A stretch of 64,000 nt of DNA from Pantoea trifolii (GCF_024506435.1 NZ_JANIET010000001.1:1736001-1800000); one strand, 5' to 3'. Positions 33,353-41,882 are shown, counted from the stretch's first letter. Numbers and translations are program-made. The notes: a model not told the origin generated them from the letters alone.

Positions 33353-34615
33353 TTACTTCGCCACCGGTAGATCCGCCAGCCGGGTGGTGTACGCCGGTGA
33401 CAGCATATCGCGCTTCATCGACCAGGGTTTCTGAATCCCCTGGCCAGCAAACCATAGCGCGCCGCGCTGGTGGGCATTCATCTTATCGATCAGGGCCATC
33501 AGTTGGTCACTATTATGACGCGGCTGATATTCCGCAAACAGATCAAGCTGCGCCACGCCATCGCTAAAGAAATCGCCCAACATCACGCCGCCTTTCATAT
33601 AACGCTTACCGGGAACCCAGATACGATCTAAACAATTAAGCGTGGCCTGAATAATATCGCGACTGTCAGCGGTGGGCGTAATCAAGGTTTGACTGGCCGC
33701 ATTGGCGTAATAAGGATGATGCGCATCGTGCGGGCTGGTGCGAATAAACGTCCCGATATGACGGCAATATTGCCGCTCGCTGCGCAGCTTCTCTGCGGCG
33801 CGCGCGGCGTAATTGGCGATGGCTTCGCGCATATCCTGATATTCGGTAATACGATCGCCAAACGAGCGCGAGCAGAGAATATTTTGTCGGTTGGGAACCA
33901 CCTCCTCAAACGCCAGACAAGACTCGCCACATAATTCACGTACCGTGCGCTCCAGCACCACGCCGAAGTGTTTCCGGATCAGCGCGGTTGGGGTTTCCGC
34001 TAATTCCAGCGCGGTGTTGATCCCCATCAGGTTGAGCTTTTTCGATAAGCGCCGGCCCACGCCCCACACCTCTTCAACCTTGACGAGTTTCATCAACTCG
34101 CGCTGACGGTGGGGCAAAGAGAGATCCATCACGTTCTCGGCTTTGGTCCAGCGTTTGGCCGCCCAGTTGGCGAGTTTGGCGAGGGTTTTGGTCGGTGCAA
34201 TGCCGACACCCACGCGCAGATGGGTGTCCTGATAAATGCGGTCGCGGATATCGCAGCCTAACTGTTCAAACGTCATGCAGGCATTGATGCCGGTAACATC
34301 AACGAAGGCTTCGTCAATGGAATACTCATCCACACGCGTGGATATCAGCGCCAGCGTCTCCATCACGCGGCGCGACATATCGCCATACAACGCATAGTTA
34401 GACGAGAACACCACCACTTTGTGACGCATCAGCTCTTCGCGATGTTTGAAGTAGGGCGCGCCCATCTTGATGCCCAGCGCCTTGGCTTCTCTGCTCAGGG
34501 AAATAATGCAGCCGTCGTTATTCGACAGCACCACAATCGGTTTGCCACGCAGATCCGGGCGAAACACCGTTTCACAGCTGGCGTAAAACGAGTTCACATC
34601 CACCAGGGCAAACAT
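33353..34615 (-). CDS. umuC: DNA polymerase V catalytic subunit UmuC
   Basis: 420 residues, the usual length of UmuC. The Y-family polymerase motifs [14 protein letters not shown] at the N-terminus and [10 protein letters not shown] for the second metal site are present. The palm and little-finger regions continue to the C-terminus [15 protein letters not shown]. With two UmuD' subunits and RecA it performs error-prone translesion synthesis. It starts at the last base of umuD (1-base overlap), the standard umuDC operon. Its 3' end has been copied twice further left (27802-28112 and the end of 26900-27003), making it the anchor of the accessory region. Confidence 0.96.
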   Translation of the reverse strand: MFALVDVNSFYASCETVFRPDLRGKPIVVLSNNDGCIISLSREAKALGIKMGAPYFKHREELMRHKVVVFSSNYALYGDMSRRVMETLALISTRVDEYSIDEAFVDVTGINACMTFEQLGCDIRDRIYQDTHLRVGVGIAPTKTLAKLANWAAKRWTKAENVMDLSLPHRQRELMKLVKVEEVWGVGRRLSKKLNLMGINTALELAETPTALIRKHFGVVLERTVRELCGESCLAFEEVVPNRQNILCSRSFGDRITEYQDMREAIANYAARAAEKLRSERQYCRHIGTFIRTSPHDAHHPYYANAASQTLITPTADSRDIIQATLNCLDRIWVPGKRYMKGGVMLGDFFSDGVAQLDLFAEYQPRHNSDQLMALIDKMNAHQRGALWFAGQGIQKPWSMKRDMLSPAYTTRLADLPVAK

Positions 34616-35037
34616 CAGCGGCCTATGGTTTTAATCACGTGTTTAACGATGCCGAAGACTTCGAACTCATCGGCGTCAGGAATGGCGATAATCGCATGGG
34701 TTGCGTTCATCGGTTTGAGATGCAGGTAAGGCTGCAGCATCAGCTGTTTCACGGTGAACTCGCCGGAAAGTGACGCCACCACAATGTCACCGTGTTTGGG
34801 TTTCAGCGAGCTGTCCACCACCAGCATGTCGCCCTCATTGATCCCGATGTCGATCATCGAGTCACCGCTGACTCTGATGAAGTAGGTTGAACTGGGGTGA
34901 TCGACTAAAAAGTCGTTGAGGTCGATGCGTTGTTCAACGTAGTCCTGAGCTGGGGACGGAAAGCCGCAGGGCACGCGGCTGATGAACAAGGGTAAGGCGA
35001 GAATGGCGCGGATTTCCGCGGGCTGATAAAACTGCAT
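34615..35037 (-). CDS. umuD: UmuD, self-cleaving subunit of DNA polymerase V
   Basis: 140 residues. The cleavage site is Cys24-Gly25 (VPCGFPSP), the nucleophile Ser60 (RVSGDSM) and the general base Lys97 (FTVKQLM), the same positions as in E. coli UmuD. RecA-stimulated cleavage yields UmuD', which activates UmuC. The gene is preceded by a LexA box, so it should be induced by DNA damage. No other LexA box was noted near the neighbouring accessory genes. Confidence 0.96.
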   Translation of the reverse strand: MQFYQPAEIRAILALPLFISRVPCGFPSPAQDYVEQRIDLNDFLVDHPSSTYFIRVSGDSMIDIGINEGDMLVVDSSLKPKHGDIVVASLSGEFTVKQLMLQPYLHLKPMNATHAIIAIPDADEFEVFGIVKHVIKTIGR

Positions 35038-35056
35038 GGCTGCGATCTCAAATCAT

Positions 35057-35076
35057 TACTGTATGTGTATACAGTA
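35057..35076 (-). promoter_or_regulatory. LexA (SOS) operator of umuDC
   Basis: TACTGTATGTGTATACAGTA contains CTGT-N8-ACAG with the flanking TA bases, a near-perfect LexA box 20-40 bases before the umuD start. Confidence 0.93.
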
Positions 35077-35177
35077 ATGTCGATTGGGCAGTTTGATCAA
35101 GCCAGAACCGGCAATGATTTGCAAAACAGTTGGCAACAAAGGATATTTATTTTGTGCCGAATGGCGTGCCGCTGCGC

Positions 35178-35690
35178 TTAAATCATCATTCCCATGATCT
35201 GCAGGGTGCTCTGCTGCGAGGCGGTAACAAACGGAATGTCTTTGATGTGCTGCATGCCAAAGGCTTCATAGAACTTACGTGCACGCACATTATCGCCTAA
35301 CACTTCCAGCCACAGATAGCCTTCACGCTTGTCGCGCGCTTCATTGATGATGCTCTCGAACATCCAGCGGCCGTAATTTTTGCCGGTTTCTTCCGGATTG
35401 AGGTACAGCTTATTCAGCAGCGCGCCGCTCATGCCGGAATCCGGTACCGGCGTGTTCCAGGTGACTTTGGCAAAGCCAATCGGCTTGTCGGTCTCGGCGA
35501 TCAGCCAGCTCTCGTTGGGGGCCGCGAGGCTGCTATTCAGCTCCGCCAGGCCATATTCCTTGTCGATAAAGGCATCCAGCTCTTCTGCGGAAACCCACAT
35601 ATGTTTAAAATGCGCGCTGTAGGTCATGCGCCCCAGCAGGTGCAGCAGCTCTGCATCCTCTGCCTTGGCTTTGCGTATGGTGAACTCCAT
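35178..35690 (-). CDS. GNAT-family N-acetyltransferase
   Basis: 170 residues. It opens MEFTIRKAKAEDAELLHLL. The acetyl-CoA loop lies in LNPEETGKNYGRWMFE and the C-terminal LWLEVLGDNVRARKFYEAFGM is a very typical GNAT ending. The Q/R-x-x-G-x-G/A loop reads TGKNYGR, slightly non-canonical. The substrate is unknown; similar proteins acetylate amines or protein N-termini. AAGGAAATC precedes the ATG. It is divergent from the ymgA-like gene. Confidence 0.83.
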   Translation of the reverse strand: MEFTIRKAKAEDAELLHLLGRMTYSAHFKHMWVSAEELDAFIDKEYGLAELNSSLAAPNESWLIAETDKPIGFAKVTWNTPVPDSGMSGALLNKLYLNPEETGKNYGRWMFESIINEARDKREGYLWLEVLGDNVRARKFYEAFGMQHIKDIPFVTASQQSTLQIMGMMI

Positions 35691-35887
35691 GCCAGATTTC
35701 CTTGCTTCATTCTTGTTATTAATTCACATCGTCGGTGCGAGCAGAGGCCACCGAAGGGCAGTTACCATAACGTGTTAGTAACAAAAACCCAAGATAACCA
35801 GAGCTTTCTGTTAACAAGGTATCACGCTGATGATCTATAGTGAGTAGTGAGAACTAAGCGTAAGCCCATATTCTCAGGAGGTAGAAG

Positions 35888-36166
35888 ATGTCAGATTCGC
35901 AACCTAAAATTATCGGCGAAGCCGCCTATGCGTTACTGCTACGTCGTGAGGATGTCAGCGTCTCATCGCTGCTGACAGAGCTCGCGCGCATGGCGAGAAA
36001 AGAGCAAAACACGCAACAGCAGCAGCGCATTGCCCAGGCTCAGCAATGGTTGCTCACGCACCGTCAACCGGCGGGCAGCGATAACCGCGTCCATTCCGCG
36101 TTGCGCGGGTTGAGTCGTCAGGAAGGCAGCGTCAGAATGCCTTCGGCCGATACCGACGACAGTTGA
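35888..36166 (+). CDS. YmgA/AriR-family small connector protein (first)
   Basis: 92 residues. KIIGEAAYALLLRREDVSVSSLL parallels IIGEAALALLQRPGPVNTQALM in the ymgA-like gene at 36747, so the two are paralogues of the YcgZ-YmgA-AriR group. The C-terminal 35 residues are polar and unique. In E. coli these small proteins raise Rcs phosphorelay activity and biofilm matrix genes and lower curli. A strong GGAGGT site lies 6 bases before the ATG. It heads the locus but has its own leader, 213 bases before ycgZ. Confidence 0.7.
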   Translation: MSDSQPKIIGEAAYALLLRREDVSVSSLLTELARMARKEQNTQQQQRIAQAQQWLLTHRQPAGSDNRVHSALRGLSRQEGSVRMPSADTDDS

Positions 36167-36304
36167 CCAGCCCAATAAGCTCACGCGTCGATGACTTTCG
36201 GCGCTGAGCGCACGGATTTGGAAATAAAAGCTTTCCAATTATCCTAATTCACCTTTATTAGCACTTTTTGCAACAAATCCCGCCTGCTAACTTGAGTAAG
36301 CTCC

Positions 36305-36331
36305 TTGTACAGCTTTTTGCTACCTGTACAA
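36305..36331 (+). promoter_or_regulatory. TTGTACAG inverted repeat: BluR/MlrA-type operator before ycgZ
   Basis: TTGTACAG (36305-36312) and CTGTACAA (36324-36331) form a perfect inverted repeat with an 11-base centre. E. coli MlrA, a MerR-family regulator related to BluR (repressor of ycgZ-ymgABC), is reported to bind TTGTACA-N12-TGTACAA; the spacing here is 13. It lies about 50 bases before the ycgZ ATG. Confidence 0.6.
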
Positions 36332-36379
36332 CTTTACTTAGGTCAAATGATCTAACTTTTTTAATTATTGGGGTCAATT

Positions 36380-36625
36380 ATGCGTCAGAACGGATACACG
36401 CCGAGTTCAGTCGAGGCCATTGCCAACTACTTCAGCAAAGCGTCGCTGCCATCGCAGCAGGAAACATTGGGTCAGATCGTGGTTGAAATCTTACGCGAAG
36501 GCCGTAATCTCAACCGCAAATCGCTCTGTACCAAGCTGCTGCGCAGACTGGAACTGGCCGCCAACGCCGAAGAAGAGCATCACTATCATCAGCTGATTGG
36601 CTTATTATTTGAACGCGAAAGCTGA
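36380..36625 (+). CDS. ycgZ: YcgZ-type connector protein
   Basis: 81 residues closely resembling E. coli YcgZ: AIANYFSKASLPSQQETLGQ and the block REGRNLNRKSLCTKLLRRLE are recognisable, as is the ending LIGLLFE. In E. coli it is made at low temperature or after blue light, acts with YmgA and AriR, and feeds the Rcs/biofilm pathway. The ATG at 36380 is preferred to an upstream TTG in frame. It is preceded by the TTGTACAG operator and followed by a second ACTTGTACAAGT palindrome and a strong hairpin. Confidence 0.88.
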   Translation: MRQNGYTPSSVEAIANYFSKASLPSQQETLGQIVVEILREGRNLNRKSLCTKLLRRLELAANAEEEHHYHQLIGLLFERES

Positions 36626-36643
36626 GAGCCTGTCAGATTTCAA

Positions 36644-36655
36644 ACTTGTACAAGT
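36644..36655. promoter_or_regulatory. Second ACTTGTACAAGT palindrome
   Basis: A perfect 12-base palindrome with the same TTGTACA half-site as the ycgZ operator, located between ycgZ and the ymgA-like gene. It may be a second regulator contact or a separate control point. Confidence 0.45.
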
Positions 36656-36690
36656 ATTAGAATTTTACTCTGAATACGCTCCCACACTGG

Positions 36691-36713
36691 TTTCGCCCCG
36701 CTCCGGGGCGAAA
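36691..36713. terminator. Strong hairpin between ycgZ and the ymgA-like gene
   Basis: TTTCGCCCCG and CGGGGCGAAA pair perfectly around CTC. There is no T-run, so it may stabilise the ycgZ end or attenuate rather than fully terminate. Confidence 0.5.
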
Positions 36714-36746
36714 CGGCGATCAGAGATTCGTTATGAATGATTCGTT

Positions 36747-37037
36747 ATGAATAGAAGTGAACAGCAGAAAATAATCGATGAAATTATTGGCGAAGCCGCG
36801 CTGGCGTTGCTGCAGCGCCCGGGGCCCGTTAATACTCAGGCGCTGATGGATCAGCTGACGCTGATGAAACAGCAGAGCACCGATGACGAACAGCGTGCAG
36901 CGATCACTGCCGCCATCACCGATGTGCGCAACAGCATTTCGGCGGGGAAAAAATTGCGCGAAGAGCAGCCGCAGCGAGACAACGTTCTTCAGCTGTTTGG
37001 TCATAACCAGCAGTCTGGCAACAATCGTAAACATTGA
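36747..37037 (+). CDS. ymgA: YmgA-type connector protein (second)
   Basis: 96 residues. EIIGEAALALLQRPGPVNTQALMDQL matches the helical core of the YmgA/AriR family, and the gene sits between ycgZ and ariR exactly as ymgA does in E. coli. The assignment therefore rests on both sequence and order. The C-terminal 30 residues are polar and differ from the first copy. The ribosome site is weak; an imperfect 14-base tandem repeat (GATTCGTTATGAAT) immediately precedes the start. Confidence 0.78.
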   Translation: MNRSEQQKIIDEIIGEAALALLQRPGPVNTQALMDQLTLMKQQSTDDEQRAAITAAITDVRNSISAGKKLREEQPQRDNVLQLFGHNQQSGNNRKH

Positions 37038-37099
37038 CCGATTGGCTCGCATTGAGGACATAGCAATGCGGGAATATACGCAATCACGGGACTGGAATC

Positions 37100-37366
37100 A
37101 TGTCGGAAAATCACAACCTCTATGCTGCACTGCCTGACACCGAGTTGGCAGAGCATTTTCGCAATGCAGACAGTACGCTAAAAAACGAAGCTGCCGTATT
37201 GGATAGGGTTATCCGCCACGTGCTGGCCACGGAAGGACGAGTCAGTAATAAATCGATTATTCTTTGTCTGATTATGGCGCTGGAAACCGCAGAAAGTGAT
37301 GCTGAAGCCGATGTGCTGCGCAAAACGCTGGAAATTGTGGTGGGCTATACGCCTGACGACGCCTGA
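37100..37366 (+). CDS. ariR: AriR (YmgB) biofilm and acid-resistance connector
   Basis: 88 residues, the length of E. coli AriR/YmgB and similar throughout: the TELAEHFRNADSTLKNEAAV block, NKSIILCLIMALETAESDAEAD and the ending VLRKTLEIVVGYTPDD. AriR is a small all-helical dimer that represses biofilm formation and supports acid resistance through the Rcs pathway. It ends the four-gene locus. A hairpin (TGTCCCC 37377-37383 with GGGGACA 37389-37395) follows and separates it from the convergent gene. Confidence 0.9.
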   Translation: MSENHNLYAALPDTELAEHFRNADSTLKNEAAVLDRVIRHVLATEGRVSNKSIILCLIMALETAESDAEADVLRKTLEIVVGYTPDDA

Positions 37367-37376
37367 TATTCTTCTC

Positions 37377-37395
37377 TGTCCCCCATGCGGGGACA
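37377..37395. terminator. Hairpin between convergent ariR and an unknown gene
   Basis: TGTCCCC pairs with GGGGACA around CATGC directly after ariR. The T-run is poor, so this is a tentative bidirectional terminator. Confidence 0.45.
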
Positions 37396-37401
37396 ATCTC
37401 A

Positions 37402-37662
37402 TTACTCCTTTCGTAAGAGAGCCAACCGGCGTTTTGCTTTACCAATGTTAATTCTGTGTAACCAAGTGCGAAACTGTTTTAACTGAATATGTGACGCAAT
37501 CTCAGTAGAAAGCGTGCAAATATAAAGTTGACTCTGGGTATGATTATTGGTGCCGGTGGCGTAAATTTCGCTTTTATTATCACGCTGTTGTAATTCAATT
37601 CCTGTGAAGTGTAAATCTCCCCACAGCTGCAGAATGGCCTCGAACTTTTTAAAGTCCATCAT
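37402..37662 (-). CDS. Small protein of unknown function
   Basis: 86 residues; not recognised. It begins MMDFKKFEAILQLWGDLHF, has a polar middle and ends with a basic segment (GKAKRRLALLRKE). No signal peptide or membrane helix is seen. AAGGTAATC lies directly before the first ATG, supporting real translation. Base composition is more AT-rich than in nearby core genes. It stands alone on the minus strand, convergent with ariR. Confidence 0.6.
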   Translation of the reverse strand: MMDFKKFEAILQLWGDLHFTGIELQQRDNKSEIYATGTNNHTQSQLYICTLSTEIASHIQLKQFRTWLHRINIGKAKRRLALLRKE

Positions 37663-37747
37663 GATTACCTTATTATTTTGACTTATTATGGAGAGTTGCT
37701 GGCTCGGTACAACATAAACAATTAAGCCAGCATCTTTGATTATTAAA

Positions 37748-38557
37748 TTATGGATAGTCGCGTTTAGGCGCAGACCTCCTCATCCATTTGCGTTTATTAC
37801 CGCTTTGCTTATCCATGGCTAATGCGCTGGCGCTAGCCGGATCAAACAGCGACAAACTTTCTATTTGATGCACCATAATCACTTTGCGAAACTCAAGGGC
37901 ATTTTTCGGCGACGAAGAGAAATCAATGTCGTGATTGTGGTACCACAAACTGTAATTATGCTCGATCGCCAGGTTGAGCGTGCGTGAATCGCGATAGCCA
38001 CTTAGCATCGGGATCAACACAATATTGGCGGTATTCGGATACTCAAACGTTGCTGCATGAATCATACCGATATAAATACGGCGCGATTTCAGCGTAACCC
38101 ACGCCAGTTCGCCTTCTTCCATGCACTGCAGCAATAACTGTTCAATGCCGTTGGAACGTGAAAGCCGCTGATACAGCTCTTTGCGCCCGCCGGCGTTAAG
38201 CCGGGCGCTCACCGCCCAATTGGAGCGATACATGCAGAAGAGGATGGCAAAGGCCAGCATCAATACCACCGGCGCCTGAATGCCTAAAAAACTCCACGTC
38301 ATGAAGTCGACATTCCAGTGGACATTTTCTGCCGAAGTCAGGGCAAAGGCATTGTTCACACCGGATGCGGCCAGCAGAATCAGCCAGATAATGGCGGTCG
38401 CCAACACGCCTTGCAGTACAAATATGCAGCCATACAGTGCAATAAGAAAATAGACATCCCAGCCAAAAGAGCGCTTAATTTTCAAACGGCTCGACATGTC
38501 GCGGCTAGTATACCAATAACCGCATACCATCATTACCATAAATATCGCCGTGCCCAT
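37748..38557 (-). CDS. Membrane protein with cytoplasmic C-terminal domain, unknown
   Basis: 269 residues. Three hydrophobic segments are seen (about 3-15, 33-66 and 90-110, the second long enough to be one helix plus a turn), then a soluble region of about 155 residues with SRRIYIGMIHAATFEYPNTA and KVIMVHQIESLSLFD. The strand-rich YIGMIHAA pattern suggests a small beta domain, but no family is recognised. The ATG follows directly on the TAG of the small upstream gene with no intervening base, so the pair is translationally coupled. AAGGATATTT serves as the ribosome site inside the upstream gene. Confidence 0.72.
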   Translation of the reverse strand: MGTAIFMVMMVCGYWYTSRDMSSRLKIKRSFGWDVYFLIALYGCIFVLQGVLATAIIWLILLAASGVNNAFALTSAENVHWNVDFMTWSFLGIQAPVVLMLAFAILFCMYRSNWAVSARLNAGGRKELYQRLSRSNGIEQLLLQCMEEGELAWVTLKSRRIYIGMIHAATFEYPNTANIVLIPMLSGYRDSRTLNLAIEHNYSLWYHNHDIDFSSSPKNALEFRKVIMVHQIESLSLFDPASASALAMDKQSGNKRKWMRRSAPKRDYP

Positions 38558-38755
38558 CTAAATATCCTTTAATGTGCTGACATGATGGGCAAAATCGCGC
38601 TGTACTTCAGGACTCAATGGATTAACCGAAGCGTTGCCGTCTTCATCAATAATAATTCTGTCACCTTCCTCAATCGATTCCTGAATGTCCTGGCGCGTCA
38701 TGACTTGCACTAATGATTCGGGACTACCAAAAAGAGAGGTTAAAAAGCCAAACAT
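38558..38755 (-). CDS. Small acidic protein of unknown function, coupled to the membrane protein gene
   Basis: 65 residues; not recognised. The N-terminus FGFLTSLFGSPESLV is amphipathic and could touch the membrane. The middle is acidic (SIEEGDRIIIDEDGNAS). AAAGGATCC precedes the ATG. It is the first gene of a two-gene unit with the membrane protein downstream; the two may act together. Confidence 0.65.
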   Translation of the reverse strand: MFGFLTSLFGSPESLVQVMTRQDIQESIEEGDRIIIDEDGNASVNPLSPEVQRDFAHHVSTLKDI

Positions 38756-38950
38756 AGCAGGATCCTTTATATTTCATATCAACATGAACTATGGCACATC
38801 CTGCAAAGAGAACGCCTCATATCCGAATATTAAGCAAAATTCCAGATTAATCTGCCGATAGAGTTAGCGTAATTGGCGATAAACAGGGAATAACCGATGC
38901 GGCTAATAAATGGCAATGCTGTTCATTCAGCATTGCCTGATTGACATTAA

Positions 38951-40102
38951 TCAGAACAGTTCACGATAAAGTGATCTAATCATCTCGACGCTGCACTCAC
39001 GCGGATTGCCCGGCGTACACACATCAGCGAAGGCGGCGGCGGCGAGCGCATCCACATCCTGCTCCTGCATGCCGATATCACGCAGTCTGAGCGGAATACC
39101 GATATCGTGGTTCAGGGTTATCACCGCATCAATCGCCAGCGCACGTGCGTCGGCTAATGAACAGGCATAGGCACCTTCTATGCCGAGTGCATGCGCGATA
39201 GCGCGGTATTTCTCGCCGGTATGTTCGGCATTGAACGCCATGATGTGCGGCAGCAGTACCGCATTGGCGATGCCGTGCGGCGTGCCGTAAAACGCGCCCA
39301 GCGGGTGCGCCATACCGTGCACCAGACCGAGTCCGACATTCGAGAAGCCCATCCCGGCGATGTACTGACCCAGCGCCATATCGGCAACGCCCGCAGGCAC
39401 GCCTTTGACCGAGTCACGCAGCGAGCGGCCAATAATTTCAATCGCCTTGAGATGGAACATATCGGTGAGCTCCCACGCACCGCGCGTGATGTAGCCTTCA
39501 ATGGCGTGCGTCAGCGCATCGACGCCGGTGGCCGCTTTCAGGCTGGCGGGCATGCTGGCCATCATGTCGGGATCGATGATGGCAATCGCCGGAATATCGT
39601 GCGGATCGTAGCAGACGAACTTGCGCTTCTTCTCTTCATCGGTGATGACGTAATTGATGGTGACTTCCGCTGCGGTGCCTGAGGTAGTCGGCACCGCAAT
39701 GATCGGCACAGAAGGATTACGCGTGGCGGCACCGCCTTCCAGCATGCGCACATCGCTGAACTCGGGATTGGCAATCATCATGCCGATGGCTTTGCAGGTA
39801 TCCTGCGGCGAGCCGCCGCCCACCGCGATCAGATAATCGGCACCCGAACGGCGAAAAGCATCGACGCCCGCATGCACCACATCAACGGTGGGATTAGGAA
39901 TCACGTCATCATAGATTTCGAAACTGAGGTCGTGCTGCGCCAGCAGATCGGTTATGCGGGTGGCGACCGAAAACTTGATCAAATCTTTGTCGGTAACCAC
40001 CAACGCTTTAGTAAAACCGCGCTTGTGAATCTCATCGACAATCGAATTAATCGCGCCCGCACCGAAATAAGCGGTCTCATTGAGGATCATTCTGTTAATC
40101 AT
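38951..40102 (-). CDS. fucO: Iron-dependent alcohol dehydrogenase, lactaldehyde reductase (FucO) type
   Basis: 383 residues from the ATG at 40102, the size of E. coli FucO, with similarity over the full length (NRMILNETAYFGAGAI at the start). The NAD-binding block GGGSPQDTCKAIG and the metal-binding histidine/aspartate segments GVDALTHAIEGY and VHGMAHPLGAFYGTPHG are intact. FucO reduces lactaldehyde to 1,2-propanediol with NADH; related enzymes act on glycolaldehyde or ethylene glycol. No fucose or rhamnose genes are nearby, so its pathway here is uncertain. GAAGG lies 8 bases before the ATG; a GTG at 40117 is possible but less likely. Confidence 0.9.
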   Translation of the reverse strand: MINRMILNETAYFGAGAINSIVDEIHKRGFTKALVVTDKDLIKFSVATRITDLLAQHDLSFEIYDDVIPNPTVDVVHAGVDAFRRSGADYLIAVGGGSPQDTCKAIGMMIANPEFSDVRMLEGGAATRNPSVPIIAVPTTSGTAAEVTINYVITDEEKKRKFVCYDPHDIPAIAIIDPDMMASMPASLKAATGVDALTHAIEGYITRGAWELTDMFHLKAIEIIGRSLRDSVKGVPAGVADMALGQYIAGMGFSNVGLGLVHGMAHPLGAFYGTPHGIANAVLLPHIMAFNAEHTGEKYRAIAHALGIEGAYACSLADARALAIDAVITLNHDIGIPLRLRDIGMQEQDVDALAAAAFADVCTPGNPRECSVEMIRSLYRELF

Positions 40103-40263
40103 AATAATTACCTTCACGTAGATGCCAGATTTAATTTTTTTCGATTAAATTCATCAAGATAAGAAGATTTAACCGTATCCAGATTTACGGGGTAATTAAG
40201 AGGGAGATATTGCGTTACCTCAATAAAAACGCGATTTCCACTTAATGAAATACCCGACAGAAA

Positions 40264-40557
40264 TTACGAGCCTAAACGCAAGGTCTCGGCACGCTTCGCG
40301 GTGTCGTAGACATATTGCAGCATCGGTTCCAGATCGGTGTCGGGCCCGGAGCTGATGATCTTGGCGCGCAGCCACTCAATCTCGCTGGTGATATCCGGCG
40401 GGAAAATGGTGTTGTTCTGCGCATTACGCAGCCATTTCAGCAGGAAGTTATTCTTGCCGCGTATACCGCCAGACTTCTTGGTTTTGGCGTTAATTTTCAG
40501 GGCGACCAGAATGCAGTAATAGAAGTGAACGCGTTGGCTATAGCTTTGCGGGATCAT
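40264..40557 (-). CDS. Small conserved-looking protein of unknown function
   Basis: 97 residues; not recognised. It has a short hydrophobic patch (VHFYYCILVALKI), a basic segment (NAKTKKSGGIRGKNNFLLKWL) and an acidic-to-neutral helical end (DLEPMLQYVYDTAKRAETLRLG). AGGTGA lies 6 bases before the ATG, which supports translation. It is separate from fucO and divergent from otsB. Confidence 0.6.
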   Translation of the reverse strand: MIPQSYSQRVHFYYCILVALKINAKTKKSGGIRGKNNFLLKWLRNAQNNTIFPPDITSEIEWLRAKIISSGPDTDLEPMLQYVYDTAKRAETLRLGS

Positions 40558-41093
40558 CGTCGATCACCTGCCGTGACAAGTGAAAAATGTGATGTCGATC
40601 GGTTTTCCATCATCCGGATTCCTGCCTGAATGGGTCTAACAGCCGTGATCAATGCCGATCAGGGCGCAATTTCCGCGCTGTAGCCGCACGGTAAACGCAC
40701 CATATGATAATCCGCGCGGCGGATGCAAGTCGGCATAATCCGGGAATTGAGGCGGGAGAAGGGCGTAATACTGCCAGAAATAAGCGAAGCGGTTGAAAAA
40801 TCCGTGAGGCGATTCTTTTGCGGCATAACCCTTAAAACTGCCACTTATCCTATAGCGAAGCCGCATGAATCTGGCAATATCGTGATCTGCGTCTACACTT
40901 AAAGTTGACGATGTTCGCAGTAAGACTGGCGAGTGAGTTCAAATGATGTTTGTTTGTGGAGAGTTATCTATCGAAATTCCGTGTTATCTGCAAAACCTCC
41001 TCGCGCACACTTCTGCGGTTGTAACCGCCTCGATCGCCCAGCCAGTCTCCGAACATCCTGTGATGGTAAATTCCACAAGACAGGAGAAGAGTC
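40558..41093. other. Intergenic region upstream of otsBA
   Basis: 536 bases. A 76-codon frame on the minus strand (40636-40866) has no ribosome site and no recognisable protein. The part nearest otsB should hold the otsBA promoter, which in E. coli depends on RpoS; no convincing -10/-35 pair was found by eye. Confidence 0.45.
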
Positions 41094-41882
41094 GTGACCC
41101 CCGCGGTTAATCAGAACAGCACCTTGCCGTCGTTAAGTGGCGGACTTTATGCCTTCTTTTTTGATGTCGACGGCACGCTGGCAGCGATTCAGTCGCAGCC
41201 CGAGTCGGTCTCCATTCCCGCCTCGGTACGCCAGCTCCTGCAACAAATTTCCAATCTCAGCCACGGCGCAGTCGCGTTGGTTTCCGGACGTCCAATTGCG
41301 CAACTTGATGCCTTAGTGGCGCCGCTCGAAACGCCAGCCGCTGGCGTGCACGGTGCAGAACGCCGCGATGCGGCGGGACGTGTACATCGCCACAGCTTGC
41401 CGGGCGATGTGGCGCAAACGCTGCAAACCGAACTGCAGCAGACGCTGGATCAATGGCCGAATACGCTATTAGAAGTGAAAGGCATGGCGTTTGCGCTGCA
41501 CTATCGCAATGCGCCGCAGTATGAAAACGCCATCATGCAGCTGGCCGAAGACGCGGCCGCACGCTTTCCCGAGCTGACGCTGCAGCCAGGCAAATGCGTG
41601 GTGGAACTGAAGCCGCAAGGCATCGATAAAGGTGCCGCCGTGCGTGAATTTATGCAGGAAGCGCCCTTTGCCGGACGCATTCCGGTATTTGTGGGAGACG
41701 ACCTGACAGACGAAAAAGGATTCCTCGCGGTCAACGCCATGCAGGGCATTTCTGTCAAAGTCGGTGAAGGGGCCAGCCATGCACGCTATCGCCTCGACAG
41801 CGTTGAGGCCGTATGGCACTGGCTTGAACAACTATTATTACAACTAGAACATGACAATGTGGGTAAGGAGTTTAGGTTATGA
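41094..41882 (+). CDS. otsB: Trehalose-6-phosphate phosphatase OtsB
   Basis: 262 residues of the haloacid dehalogenase superfamily. The nucleophile motif is FFFDVDGTLA, and GVHGAERRD, KGMAFALHYR and the late FVGDDLTDEKGF motif are as in E. coli OtsB. It removes phosphate from trehalose-6-phosphate to give the osmoprotectant trehalose. The start is GTG at 41094 with AGGAGAAG 5 bases upstream. It overlaps otsA by 4 bases, the standard otsBA operon. Confidence 0.96.
   Translation: MTPAVNQNSTLPSLSGGLYAFFFDVDGTLAAIQSQPESVSIPASVRQLLQQISNLSHGAVALVSGRPIAQLDALVAPLETPAAGVHGAERRDAAGRVHRHSLPGDVAQTLQTELQQTLDQWPNTLLEVKGMAFALHYRNAPQYENAIMQLAEDAAARFPELTLQPGKCVVELKPQGIDKGAAVREFMQEAPFAGRIPVFVGDDLTDEKGFLAVNAMQGISVKVGEGASHARYRLDSVEAVWHWLEQLLLQLEHDNVGKEFRL

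Noticed and set aside
40636-40866. A 76-codon frame before otsB
   Set aside because: No ribosome site and no recognisable protein. It may be chance, so it was left inside the intergenic entry.
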